From contig JAUFSD010000002.1 in assembly GCA_033030425.1 (NCBI GenBank), forward strand, positions 2,666,001 through 2,730,000: a stretch of 64,000 nucleotides of DNA, written 5' to 3'. Source of the stretch: Verpa conica (lineage: Eukaryota > Ascomycota > Pezizomycetes > Pezizales > Morchellaceae). The position numbers and the translations under genes are program-made. Positions within the stretch are counted from its first letter, which is position 1. Every line of letters starts with the position of its first letter. This document shows positions 12,171-24,344 of this stretch, one piece after another. Under the pieces are notes generated by a model, which saw only the letters and a program-made list of their open reading frames with translations, had not been told where the DNA came from and made no database searches.

Positions 12171-15100
12171 GTTGAAAGTAGGTTCCTTGTGTAGACCTCG
12201 AACTAGAGGCTACGATCTCCAGCAAAGATATCTCGAAGACCATGGCGATATTTCATAGATTTGAGGTTGCTGACTCTACTCTGTTCCTGTGACAGTTTAT
12301 GCAAATGATGATGTCGTCTGACCGATTTGCTGTGTGTAACAAGTCCACATAACCCTAACCCTGGACCGCATTTCGACTCGAAAACACCGCCTCCGAAACC
12401 CTGCTTTGCAGTGGCCGAGTGACATTTTATGTGTATCATTCAGAACAAAGTTTAAGTTTTTTGTTAGTGTCAAGCCAACTGTGCTGTGGGAGGTCTACGG
12501 AGGCTGATTGGTGACTGGTGAGAGGACCTTGATCGAGCCATTAATGATTCATTCATTTATTCATTCATCGTGAGCCATTAGGAGGATTCAGGAGGAGCAT
12601 GTTCTTCGGGTTAGATTAATGATGGTGTAGTATAATATACAGTATAGGTAGTCCGGCCGTTTGATACTTTTCTGCCGGTACAGCGTTCATAGGCAAGTTT
12701 TACGACGACTGGTTGGAGGACGTTATATGTATATTCCTTTGGGGAGATATATATTTTATGATATAAAATTTAACCGTATAGCGGGAAATGTGACAAAACC
12801 AAAATTGTGACATTCAACTCCACCGAAAATGTCAGTAGAGCAAACATAAAGCTCCTAAAGTGTTGAAGTGTACGTGTATTAAAACATTTTCTACCTTTTA
12901 TCATACATTATACGGCTATAGGTTTTCGTTATCTTATTTTACTGTTGCGTTATTATTCGCTGGTGTACGGTTAATTTTGCTAAAGAGACCTGAGCTGGGG
13001 TATTTGTAGGAGCGAATATTGATATACATGTATCGTTTCTGAGAAGAAGCACTGCGTTTCCTTAAGACAGTGAGATACAGTGTAAATTCTAGTAGCTAAG
13101 TTCTCAATAGCGCAAAGGTGGGTGTCAAGGCGATCGAGTGATGCACTGTGATAAAATATAATAGCTGGTAAATTTAGGTAATCAAGGGATATTACGAAAC
13201 TAAAATTGATTACATACGACTTGTGCAGCATTGTAAGAGAATATTCTTCTTGTACTCTCTGGAGGAAAGCCTTGAAGTAAACCCTCTAATATTCCCCTAG
13301 CGCTTACGAATAAGCTACAGGCCAGCCGTACCTGCATGTTGTGGCATTAACACATGCACTTGCCATCGACCAATAGCCTTAGGAACTCCAGGTCAATGAT
13401 TGATGAGGATCACCAATGTCTAGGGGGAAGGTGACCAGACCGTAACTATGTGCCGTAGAAGGCAGGAAGGGGAGATTGTATCTCAGCGCATGACGTGAGT
13501 GAAAATAAAGGTGTAATTATTAAAGCATAAACTGCCTTGGCCAGCCTTGTAATTAGGTGAATTATTGAATTAGGAGGTCAACTTCGGGATGTCCCGCTCA
13601 CCGAGGTCCTTGAATGATGGATATAGTATATGTATTAGTGATTAGAGAGTTAATCTACTTCTAAGGTACAAATCTTAGTACTACGATTTTTATGATCATT
13701 GGCAAGGATCATTACTACACTAGAATGCATGTCTGAGCTAGCAAGCTCTTCTTCTATAGTTATTAGTTTCTCAGAAACTCTGTTCTTATGTGCCTCTTAT
13801 CAAATATTGATATATTTGATTGATTCTCTCGAAACTGCTTTTATAGTCTCTGTATATCCTACCGCGTTCTACACTATAGTAGTAAAGTGAAGATTATTTA
13901 AAGTCTCTGTTCTGATCAATCTGGCATTAGATACACGTAAGAAACCCCCGTAATTCCACTCTACCCTATCCTCCTGTGCCACCACAGTCCCTCATGAGCG
14001 ACTCTAGCCTAACTAGTCGGCAAGTTCATGCTCTGTTTGGCTAATATAGCCCAACGTAGGCTAGAGGTCAGAAAACCTAGCTTTTATATAAGGTATTTAG
14101 GTATGAATTAATTAACTAATTTTTTTAATCATAATACATGGAGTTAGGCATGAATTCTGGGATTTTCCGAGTTTCTTTGGGTAATTCTCTTGTAGTTGTC
14201 ATCTCTTGTGTATAGGTACATACATAAAGCTGGTCAAACTTGATTTTTGGTGAGTACTCTAGACACCTGGCAGGAGTATCAGATCAGAACTAATAGGGAA
14301 CTATACGGGATCGAGTTCCCTCCTTACTGCTTAGATGGATGTAAATATTTTTTACCTGATGGTACGTAGTGTAGTGCCCTAAATAGACGGGTAAAGAAAT
14401 GACTTAAAGATTCTTGGGGAATTGACAGCATGGAAACTCTGCTTCTACCCTTTAAAGTATGGAAGTAAAAATAGGGGGGTTACATACACCTTCAGTTAAT
14501 AAGTGTCATCTGTGACGAAATTTTGTGTTTACGAGACAGTTGGTAAGAAGACAATCAGCTATGGGAGTTAAAAAAAGCTTTGTTCTTATGATTGAAACCT
14601 CTACCATCTCTGTGACGCCTCTATTAGTCAAGAGAAATGGTAGTCTGGAAGTTCATCCTGTTGTGAGTGTGGCAGTATATGACATTTGCACATGTAGGAT
14701 CATATATAGAATTAAAATGCACTTAAGTATTTCATACTGTTAAGTCGGAGTCTTTAATTATATCATTACCAATTCCTATACCTTACTTAAAAGATAGCCT
14801 TTCAGTATAAGATATATGCAGAGACATTTGTGTATTTGTAATTCCTCCACTTGCATAAGTGAGGCGGTGCTGGAGCTCACGTAACATTGTGTGTCGCATT
14901 GAATCGGGGTGAAGACTGCAGCTGTTGGGTAGAAGGCTTCGGTCGGCTTGTGCCTCCACGCTTCGGCCCAATCTCCTTGAATTCGTGAAATGTATGCCCA
15001 TTAAACTTGCCCCGGCCACAAGCCGGGAGAAATCGGGACTTCGGTAGGAACACAAATACTCCCATGATATCTACAGTGTAAGCAGAGGTTTTCGCCTGAC

Positions 15101-16823
15101 CTTATGACCTATGACATCTGTGTTGCTATTTTCGCCAACTGAATCATCCGAAATCCAGGTTACCGGAAAACCCCATCTACAGGTCCAGAAAATCCCGACC
15201 AGTCGCTGAAAGTTGGCTGCAGATGTGAGGCGTGTTTATGGGAAAAATATACTCAAAAAGTGTTTGAACGCAGGAATCAGTGGTGGTGGTGGGACGGAGT
15301 TCACCGAGTCGGGTACGACCAAATTCATGGGATGCGGCTGAGGATGACTTGACAGGTGTAGAATGGCTTAGACGACGTTTAAACTTCTACATTTTAGATA
15401 ATTATGGTGTAAGCGAGGCCTAACTATGGGTATCTAGTGATATATCTTTTTGGTCTATCTGATTCTCACGGTTGTTATTCCTGAGCATCCCACTGGTAGC
15501 TACATATAGACCTATATGTAGCTGAGGACGTGGGGTTTAACTACTCTAAGGTCTTGAACCCCTAAAGAACAACTATAGAGAAAACACTAAGGATAGATTC
15601 TAATAATGGTTTGAATCTTACTAGGGCTCCTCTGGTAATAGGTCACAGTTAAGGTACCAATATGCCTGTAATTAAACCGACACGGATCATGGTAACCCAG
15701 ATCTACCTGAACTGTAGACTAACTGCATAGCTGAGACCTGGGGGAACCTCCTTAACCAAATCATTTCTAGTGGGACGAGGCCCTATCGTACAAATGTTTC
15801 GTTTCTTGTACGTACGCACCAGGCGCAATCCAGTTAAATTGACAGTCATGCTCCCTTGAGACCATGAATAGCATAGCCATGTATCACATTCTGCGAGATA
15901 CCGAATTAAATAGAAATCTGTACATTCGTCCTCCCTTTTAATTTGGGCCTTCTGTTTTTGGTTTTGTTTTAGTGGCGTAGGCCGCGAAGGGCAGGCACAG
16001 CTAAGCACCAGTATTCCCGAACATTCCTGGCTTCCCGAATATCTGTTGTCAGTAGATTGACTCCTGCATGCAGGCATCGGCCTAAGCGAAGGCGATCTTG
16101 CGTTGTTTATCAGATATATAGTCACTATATGCAGGAACTTGTAATGCCAAGAACCCTCTCAGGGCCAAATCAACTGAATCCTCCTTCAATATATGACGCA
16201 TTGGCATAGCCTTGAGCCTTATTCTTGAGTTATCAACAGCATTGAGCCAACTCATGTATGGGGTTTCAATGTCCTATTAGGGAATCACTATGCTGTGACC
16301 TCTGGATAAGTTATTGTACACTAAAGATGGTGTATAAGCAAGCAGCACGGAAACTGGGTAGGTACTCTGGAGGAGCCAGGGGAAGACATAGCTGAAGGAA
16401 AGAACAAGCAAGGAGTTAGCGGAGCAGAAAATAAAATGATTATATAGCTACCAGGGTATTCATGTGCATTGTGTTGCTTTGATAGTTTTAAACCTTTTTA
16501 ATCTTGTTTATTTAGAAATTAGAACAATTCCGAAGGATCCGACAAAATACAAGGCATAAACCATGATATAACAAGCGCATAGAGAATGGAGCAGTGAATG
16601 ACTTTCCGGGCAGTGTTTGCGGTGCCGTACGTCGTAACCCTCAGGTCCCACACACCATCAACTGACCCCCCATCCTCTCTATAAATACCATCAAAGGCCA
16701 TGGTGTTAGCAGTTCTATAAAGCAAACATTCGAAAATCATCCGAATCTCAGGATTAACAAAGACCATATATAGCACAAATAGCAATAACCCTTCAACTCT
16801 AAACACACAGTAAACCAGAAATC
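12171..16823. other. 4.6-kb gene-poor interval
   Basis: I see no gene that holds together. An (ATTC)-type imperfect microsatellite lies at about 12547-12568. A 95-codon hydrophobic ORF on the minus strand at 16519-16806 starts at GTG and lacks a convincing upstream exon. A perfect palindrome at 15498-15523 is listed separately. A short CCCTAACCCT at about 12353 is too brief to be a telomeric remnant. Confidence 0.5.
15498..15523. repeat. Perfect 12-bp inverted repeat
   Basis: The arms AGCTACATATAG and CTATATGTAGCT are exact reverse complements separated by two bases (AC). It can form a cruciform or RNA hairpin. It lies far from any recognised gene, so a terminator role is unlikely; a transposon-end relic or chance are alternatives. 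Confidence 0.7.
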
Positions 16824-18489
16824 ATGAAAGGTGGATTCGATAATATTCTAGGTACCCAGAGGAGGATGAGCCTGGGTGATGGGGCTCTGGGCAAGGAATC
16901 GAGGATTTCTCAGCCTATATTTGATGCTGAAGTAGGTATCCCTCTATAAACATATCATTGGTTCTCATACCACAACTTTTCCTTGTGCAGTTACTTCAAT
17001 CTTGGATATTCTGACTTTATTTTAAATAGAAACATCTCTGTATAGAGCCTCCAAAGCAGAAGGTCACTTTTAAAGACCTTGGTCTCATTCATCCAGCAAC
17101 TGCTGCATCTCCAATTGCGGGAACAAGCCCATTTCCGCTTTTCTCCACCGCCGCTATTCCCTTGCTGCGTCAGGCACTCCTTGACCCAGCCCACCTCAAC
17201 GAAACTGCAAGCTTCTACGGACAGAACACGATGATAGTCCGTAATGCTGCTGCTCACTCTAAGTTTTTTCACGACATTTGGTCTCATCCTAAGGTTATGC
17301 GGGCCGTGAGTGAAGCTGCTGGGGTCGAGTTAGAGATATTTATGGAAACAATGGAGATCGGCCATTCAAATATTCAGGTAGACATGACGAAATATCATGG
17401 CATGAGACGTGAAGATACCCTGAAAGCAATCTCAGCGGAATTGACTTCTGGAAGCTTCTCAGAGGTTAGGGAGGGAACTGCTCGCAGAGAAGTGACCTTA
17501 AGGGACCAGAAGGATATCAATAAGGAGGTGGAAGGTGATGGTACAGCTATCATTCCCTGGCAGTGAGTCTCTAATTCTTTATTTATTCTGGGTCCTTACT
17601 GATCCGTCCCAATCCGATAGTTATGATAGTTATCCATTTGTTTGTGTAGCTATGCTTTCCGATACTACCGACATGGTTGGCGGAGAGACTGTGCTTCAGC
17701 GTGGAGATGGAGTCCTTCAAGGGGTAGGTGGACAAACATTCAATTTTGATTGCTACACACCAGCTAATACAGGATCTGCAGATCGCTCAGCCCGGGATGG
17801 GCTCTGCTATGGTCCTACAAGGAGGCTTCGTCAAGCATCTTGCCCTCCGTGCTCATGGGCCTACCGACCGAATAACCATGGTGACTTCATATCGCGCTAA
17901 AGCAGTTGGTCTTTACGATTTCTCCTACCTCACCAATGTGCGCCCATACACAGACCTAACGGTGCTGTACCCGCAATGGTACACTTTCCGCAACAAGATT
18001 CTCAATGAGAGTATCAGCGCTGGTTACAACCCCCCGACTTCCTTTATTCTCGATTATCACCGACAAACCCAGCGTCAGATGGTCCCCGCAAAACATGTTA
18101 GCCCCCTGGTCCGTAAGTTTGGGATGCCTATATTCTATAGTATTATCGATGACTATAAATCCGGCGCGATCTTTGAAGACGCGCCACACACTTGTCTGCG
18201 ATGTTCTCACGAGGCCCGCGTCGACAAAGAACACATTGCCGTTTGTGGAAAAGCACGGGAATGGATGTGCGACTCTCCACTATGGGTGGATCTTGAGCGC
18301 TCACGGAAGATCCTTGAGTCTGAGGACTTTGTTCTGGGGACTGGGCGACCGGATATTGTGGAGGTTTTTGATAACTTTAAGAATGAAGGGAGGTTGTGGA
18401 GTATGGCTGATGAATTGGCGGTGCAAGGGCTTGCTGAGTATTTGGTGGAGTTTTTGAATTCTTTTGGAATGGAGATGAAATGGAATTGA
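16824..18489 (+). CDS. 2-oxoglutarate/Fe(II) oxygenase-like protein, 486 residues
   Basis: Likely a soluble oxygenase of a family widespread in ascomycetes; the substrate is unknown. Four exons: 16824-16931, 17030-17562, 17621-17723 and 17773-18489, with introns of 98, 58 and 49 bp. The frame is continuous for 486 codons. The second junction rebuilds the metal-binding motif: PWH-YD-SYPF places the H-x-D pair at about H214 and D216. A distal His (about 270, in FVKHLALRAHG) and the Arg of DRITMVTSYR fit the second metal ligand and the 2-oxoglutarate anchor. The block MLSDTTDMVGGETVL between them is typical of this fungal group. I chose the second possible acceptor in intron 1 because it gives DAE-KHLCIEPPK, which resembles family members. 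The fold is well supported; the reaction is not. Confidence 0.82.
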
Positions 18490-18914
18490 GATTATGCATG
18501 ATAATAAAAAAGCAATGAGAAAATATGGCTTGGGATTTAGAGGAGAACTAGGCGAAATAGGTAGAGTGTTAGGACCCTCCCTAGATGCGATTTTTATTCT
18601 AATAGATTTAGAGAATGGGCTATGCGTGTAATAGATGATTTGGTATAGTTAATTATAGGTGATAATTTTTGGATAATATTTTTACTCTACTATATATATC
18701 CTCTAATTCAAATTGTTTTAAATCGGGAATTGGTCTACATATAGGTGATTTAATTAAGTCTATTTTAGGGGGAAACAAAAGAGAAATAGGAAGTCAAACT
18801 CGTCTATATGACGTCTATAGAGGTCGGTAATATTAGTTTTAGGGAAAAGAGTGGTGAATCGGATAGGCTGTAGTAGCTGAGTATAGAAGCTAGAATTATT
18901 ATCTAAGATCGGGC
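18490..18914. other. AT-rich 3' flank
   Basis: Downstream region of the oxygenase-like gene, AT-rich, with a run of ten C's at about 18929 just beyond it. No gene seen. Confidence 0.5.
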
Positions 18915-19320
18915 TTAACTACACTCAACCCCCCCCCCACACCCATCTTTCATCACACTCGGCCCCTTACTTGGAGCTGAAATCCCCATAATCTTCTGCA
19001 AAATCTTGTCACGTCCCTCCCGATACCCATTTAGCTCCAAAGTCAGTTCCTTGTTATTGTTTACCAACCTCATCTGTGTATTTTTAATGATATGTAGATA
19101 GCTTACTTTTTAATAAATTCTTAGCCTCTTTTAAAGCCTTTATCTCAGTAGGGACCCGTCTTGGTGGGATATCAAGAGCTTTCGTTTGATATAGGGCTTC
19201 AAAGTCACCGCTCATCCTCAAATTAGTAGATATCTCTGCTTGAAGCTCTTCAACCATGACCTCAGTATGCTTTTCAACGCTTTCGGGAGTCTTGAGCCTG
19301 AATCGGGTGTTTGCTAAAAA
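18915..19320 (-). pseudogene. Decayed or mis-framed coiled-coil coding fragment
   Basis: Two adjacent open stretches on the minus strand both look coding. The first (about 19320 to stop at 19084) encodes a charged helix-like sequence containing EKHTEVMVEELQAEI and EIKALKEAKNLLK. The second (about 19070 to 18915) contains NNNKELTLELNGYREGRDK. They are out of frame by one base at an A5 run just before a GTAAGC. A 33-bp intron would be too short and in the wrong phase, so a single-base frameshift in a coiled-coil gene is the simplest reading. No start codon or partner exon was found upstream. It could also be the tail of an unrecognised gene. Confidence 0.3.
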
Positions 19321-19811
19321 AAATCCTCGTAGATAAAATACTGACAGTTTTGTGAGATATTCTTAGGTATCATGAAGGTTGAGGGTATGCATATGGATGG
19401 TGATTACAGAAGGTAGGGGAAACACTGCCTTAAATTTTTCCTAATTCAAGACCTTTTGCCATTATTACATAGTAATTTCCCATGTGTTCTAAATTGGGCG
19501 TATATTTCACAGTGGTAAACACATTAGTTATAGTATGTACGTGTAATCACTTGTGCATGTATTTAAACGGCTTCAACATAGATGATTCTACTTATTTAGC
19601 GGGGTTCTCTGCGTATATCCAGAAATCTAACTTTGAGGAAAGTATTTATATCAAGTATAATATTATAAATATGTAAAAGAACCCTTTTCTTTTCTGTAGG
19701 AGATTCTCTATGATTAAAGGTCTATATTAGGTACTCCAGCCAAGCGTAGTTATAACAAAAAATCTCCACTACGGTTAGGGTAGAAGAACATAAGCTGAGA
19801 CTATTAAAACT
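19321..19811. other. Intergenic, no gene seen
   Basis: AT-rich spacer between the coiled-coil fragment and the tRNA. A 64-codon ORF at 19482-19676 has no supporting features. Confidence 0.5.
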
Positions 19812-19816
19812 AAAAA
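19812..19816 (-). terminator. RNA polymerase III terminator of tRNA-Trp
   Basis: Run of five T's on the minus strand, seven bases past the 3' end of the tRNA, as expected for Pol III termination. Confidence 0.8.
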
Positions 19817-19823
19817 GGAAAGA

Positions 19824-19895
19824 TGACCCCGACGTGATTTGAACACGCAGCCTTTCGATCTGGAGTCGAACGCGCTACCGTTGCGCCACGGAGTC
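19824..19895 (-). tRNA. tRNA-Trp: tRNA-Trp (anticodon CCA), intronless
   Basis: The 72-nt minus-strand sequence folds as a full cloverleaf. The acceptor stem GACTCCG pairs with CGGGGTC (one T-G wobble) with discriminator A. The D stem is GCGC/GCGC around AACGGTA. The anticodon stem TTCGA/TCGAA closes the loop CTCCAGA, which gives CCA. The T arm has the loop TTCAAAT. No intron interrupts the anticodon loop, unlike S. cerevisiae tRNA-Trp. No CCA is encoded, as normal for eukaryotes. A T5 terminator follows. Confidence 0.95.
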
Positions 19896-20152
19896 ATGAT
19901 GAACCTCTAGCGTTTTATTAATTTATTGTGCAAATTGTAAGTGCTTTATCTCACAAAGGGGCAAAACTCAGTGTGTTATGGGGATTCAACATAGGCAAGC
20001 TCTGAGTAATTGTGATATACAATGACGTCAAGCACGACATTGCGGCTCAAAAAAAGTTCCCTAGAGCCTCATGAGCCGGGTAATCCCTTGATTTCCACAA
20101 CCCCACACACCCCGCAATATACTTCACTATCCTTCATCTCAAAACTTCGAAA

Positions 20153-22457
20153 ATGGCCGGCAAGAAGGATAAAAAGAAGGTTGACAAGAAGGCTAGAGTT
20201 GCTGAAAAGACTGCTCGAAAAACAGCCCAGAAAGAAAAGAAAAATACAAAAAAGGGAAAGAACCAGCCTGACGAGGAAGTTGAGGATGTGGATCTTGATC
20301 AAGTTCTCGCAGAATATGCTTTGCAGGTAGCTTTACCAAACTATTCTAGAAATACGTTTATTGAGCTTGAAAGGACTTGAGCTGACAAAAATCCGGAGTG
20401 GAACCTAATACCAGCAAGCCCAATTCCTCAAAGTCACAGAAACTCCCCTTAGCGCACCACCTCCGGTCCGTGCAAACTCAACCCTAACCGCATCTCCGAA
20501 TGGGAAAGAGTTGTTTTTATTCGGCGGTGAAACATTCAACGGTTCTATAGCACGCTTTTTCAACGAGCTCTACATATTTAATGCAGACCGTGAGGACTGG
20601 CGGCAGATTACATCACCAAACTCACCACTCCCGCGATCTGGTCACTTCGTTACATCAAGCCAACACGGAGGTGGTAGTGGATCTCTATGGCTATTTGGTG
20701 GAGAGTTTAGTTCTCCGAAGCAGGGTACTTTTTATCACTACAATGACTTTTGGAGATTCGATTGTGCATCTCGTGAGTGGAGCCGTGTGGAGACTAAGAG
20801 TAGTGGAAAGGCTGGGGGTGGGACACCACCAGCAAGAAGTGGACATAGGATGGTTGCGTGGAAGAACTTTATACTTCTGATGGGTGGGTTTCAGGATACA
20901 TCTACATCACCAAAGTATCTAGCAGATCTATGGGCATTCGATACGGTCCACTACACATGGTCGCTCATCTCGCTTCCAGCTCATGCCCAGCGCCCGGAGG
21001 CTCGATCTAGTTTCTCGCTATTACCGCATGAGAGTGGTGCGGTCATCTACGGTGGCTATGCTCGTGTTAAAGCCTCTGCTACCGCTAGCACAGGCAAGAA
21101 GGGCTCAAAACCACAAGGAAGCAGTAAATCAGTTACATATAAGCCGGTCATGTACCAGGATACCTGGCTGCTCCGAATGGACGCGGATCTAACGAAGGTT
21201 CGTTGGGAACGCCGAAAAAAGCCGGGAAATCCGCCGAATCCGCCTCGTGTAGGTGTCACTATGGCATGGCATAAAGGAAGAGGGATCCTTTTTGGTGGGG
21301 TGCGGGATGAGGAAGAGACCGAGGAAGCCCTCGATAGCGAATTTTTCAATGACCTCTTTGCGTGGGGTACGGATCGGAATAGGTTCTTCCCTCTTGTTCT
21401 TCGGAAGCCTCGGGTACAACAGAAGAGAGTGGCAGAAAGAGGTGGTGGGAGGAGAGATAGGGCGAGAGAGGATGAAGAAGAGCTGTTACGGAACCTTGCA
21501 GCCCTAGAAGCAACGGGGAAAATGTCTTCTGAGACGCCTGAGTTGAAGGTAGAGATGGAGATTGACGAAGTAGAGAAGAAGAAAGCACCAGTAGAGCTAT
21601 CACTAGAAATGCCACATAAGCGGTTTAATTGTGCGATGGCGGTACTGGATGATGTGCTATATGGGTACGGTGGGACGTTCGAGAAGGGTGATAGGGAATT
21701 TATGATGGATGAGATGTTCGCGATCGACTTGGGCCGGCTAGACGGTGTTCGGTATGGCATACTCCGGTTTATTGTTCCCCTACTTGTGCTCATAGAAATT
21801 TTGTATTAGAACAATCTTTTCTCGTAAAGATGAGACTGTCTGGGAAGATAGCGAAGACGAAGACGATGATGAGGATGATGATGAAGATGATGAAGACGAT
21901 GAAGACGAAATGGACGTCGACGGCGAAGAAGAAGCAGAAAAGATTATCATTGACGAGGAAGAAATCGAGGCTAGGAGAAAAGAGAAAGCAAAGGTAAGAT
22001 ATACTAAAGTCTCACCTATGACTCTCACTAAAGCTATCTCCTTGAAAAATAGCGGAAGAAGGAGAAAGGAAAAGAAAATGCACCTGAACTCATCGCCGAG
22101 CCGGCTGTCGAAGAGGAAGAAGAACCCCCTATCGATGAAGCTCATGATCCCACCCCCCATCCACGCCCTTTCGAAACTCTCCGCGAATTCTTCACCCGTA
22201 CCTCCACCTCATGGCAGGATCTTCTTATTGCACAGTTGGCAGAATCATCTGCTGGTGAAAAGACAAAGACGATCAAGGAACTTCGGAAAGCTGCGTTTCA
22301 GATTGCGGAGGATAAGTGGTGGGCATGTAGAGAGGAGATTAGAGCGTTGGAAGATGAGCAAGAGGAAGCAGGAATTGGAGAGGTGGTTAATATGGCAGAT
22401 ATGGCTACTGGGGCTGGAGGTGGCTCTGGTGGTGGAGGAGTGGGGAGGAGACGATGA
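20153..22457 (+). CDS. KEL3: Kelch-repeat protein, KEL3/KLHDC4-like
   Basis: Probable cytoplasmic or nuclear beta-propeller scaffold; the biochemical role of KEL3/KLHDC4 proteins is poorly defined. Four exons: 20153-20326, 20415-21751, 21810-21993 and 22053-22457, 699 residues, introns of 88, 58 and 59 bp. The start gives the lysine-rich MAGKKDKKK N-terminus typical of KLHDC4. Kelch blades with GG pairs occur near residues 92 (LFLFGGETF), 150 (LWLFGGEFSSP), 212, 267, 350 and 474. Exon 3 encodes an extreme Asp/Glu run followed by a basic helix. The C-terminus contains PRPFETLREFFTRTS, a conserved family tail. The last two introns sit around the acidic exon, so skipping it would change charge but also phase. 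An upstream in-frame ATG at 20022 is possible but unlike the family. Confidence 0.93.
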
Positions 22458-24344
22458 GGGTAAAGGCGCGAAATTACCTTAGAAACCTAATCGGACTGAG
22501 ACAGGGCTTCGTCGTGAAAATTGAAATATTTTCGCTTCTGCTTCCTGTTTTTAGTTGGAATTACTATGCTAATTGGCAGATGCCCATAGAAGTTCAGAAT
22601 TTAGGCACTAGTCTAAATACTTACGCCTCTTATGGTACTATCATGTATAGTTAAAGAAATATTTGTGGACTATAATCAGGCTAGTTTGTCTAAAATACCA
22701 TACTGTAGTTACTAGTAGGAAATGGCAGCACATACAGCAGAGGGAGCACCAAAGGAAGCAGAAGTGGTGTCTTAGGGTTATGAGTAGAACCACCCGGAGT
22801 TTACCGAGACCGGCAATAGAGCGTTGCGTAAAATAGGTTTTCTGTCGGGCTAGTATCAAGTGCTTGGGTTGAAGCTGTAGCGGGAAACTCCGAGAAGTAG
22901 GAGGATTCATGGGGAATTCTCCTAAGCCAAGAGGTAAGATCAGTAGCTGATACCCAGACGCATATTTGCCGCAAGTCTAGGAGAGTGCCTAGCTTATAGG
23001 TTGAGCGAAAGAAGGAAGAAAGTACGTTGCATACAGTACTATAAAATCTTAGGCGCAGCAGGGTGGTCTGGGTGGTGTGGGTGGGGGATATTTTGATGTC
23101 CTTAAAAGGAAACGAGTGAGCGCATTATTCCCACTGATTAGATATTGCGTGTAACATTATATCAACCTCGGTGCTTTTTTGGAATTGATTTAAACATCTG
23201 ACTCCTTTTTTTGCTGATTTTAACCCCGCTATTCGTATTCGTGCCATAGTTCCAAGATCTTAGCTATAGGGCAAGATTAGACCTAGGCCGAGGTGTTATT
23301 TTGTAGTGTAACCAAGCACTCCTAATTGTTGGAGCAAACCACCAATCACCTGCCACGTTTGTCTCCAAAGCTGGTCATGCCAGAGTGTAGATTGATGAAT
23401 TGTGACATACCAGTATATACTGGTTGTCCCGGGGCTGCTATCATAATACAGCTAAACGTACATGTACATATACATACTAAGTATAGCCAAGCACCGATAC
23501 AGGCAACCCTAGAGACATGTTTACCCCGCATGTACCCCACATGTCGCAGTACAGTGACCAGCAACATTACTGTAGAAACAAGGGTGTACAGGCAGGGGCC
23601 TATGGCCACTGCCACTGCCAGAATCTTCGCCGAGAACCTGGAGGTCCAATAGAAACCTTTACCACGTTTCTACCGGTCGGTCGCTGTATTCAACTTAATC
23701 GCTCGCTTAACCCCAGACATGCTTAGGCTGAGATTAAGGTTTGAAGGGTGCACCCCTCTCGTTCCCCACAATAGAGGTACATGTACATGCAGTTATCTAG
23801 TTGTAGCCCCAGGGCTTAGTGTATGAGTTCCTCAAAACCGTTGTCATCCATCTATGTAGATGCCCCGAGACGGTGATATATACGGTTTAGCACAATTCTA
23901 AGGGATGAGAGATTATCCTTTAAAAAAAAGATACAAATAAATGGTTCTAGTGATATTTCTATGGCTGGAGGTGAGGGGGGGGGCAGAGATCAAAAAACCT
24001 AATGGGAGGTTTGGTATACACAGTTTTCTTGGCTGTGAGAAGACGGCCCGTAATCCCTATTCCAACTGCTCTCGAGCCGTATAATATTGGGACAAGACTT
24101 TACGAGCCTCGGTCTGCTAAAATTCACTTTAGAAATCGTAACAGTAATTGCCAACCTCCGAGGCATAAAAAAAATCCAAGCCTTGATTCCTTTCGGTGGA
24201 GTCCCATTAGTATATGAAATTTATTCTCGTGAAATTGAAGTATAAAATAGACTAAATCCAAACCAAAAGGTCCCTCTTCATCCAGCAGCTAGATCTCCAC
24301 CGCGCATCTTATCAATAAAGAACCTCTTCACCTCTCTCCTCAAA
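22458..24344. other. Intergenic, 1.9 kb
   Basis: No supportable gene. It holds a G-quadruplex-capable run at 23061-23087 and two TACATGTA palindromes (23459 and 23778). The last 100 bp are the cutinase promoter, with a TATA-like AAGTATAAAATAG near 24237. Confidence 0.5.
23061..23087 (+). other. G-quadruplex-forming motif
   Basis: Three 9-bp units in tandem, each starting GGGTGG, give four G-runs of at least three separated by loops of 6, 6 and 1 bases. This meets the usual G3+N1-7 definition. It is about 600 bp downstream of the kelch gene and 1.3 kb upstream of the cutinase, so any role is unclear. Confidence 0.6.

Noticed and set aside
12345..12365. Telomere-like CCCTAACCCT
   Set aside because: Fewer than two full repeats, and similar short matches occur at about 1976 and 48448; chance or promoter-type telobox at most.
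15703..16125. 140-codon minus-strand ORF
   Set aside because: Composition unlike the real genes here, no domain, no splice partners.
16519..16806. 95-codon hydrophobic minus-strand ORF
   Set aside because: Starts at GTG, has no upstream exon and no clear family signature.
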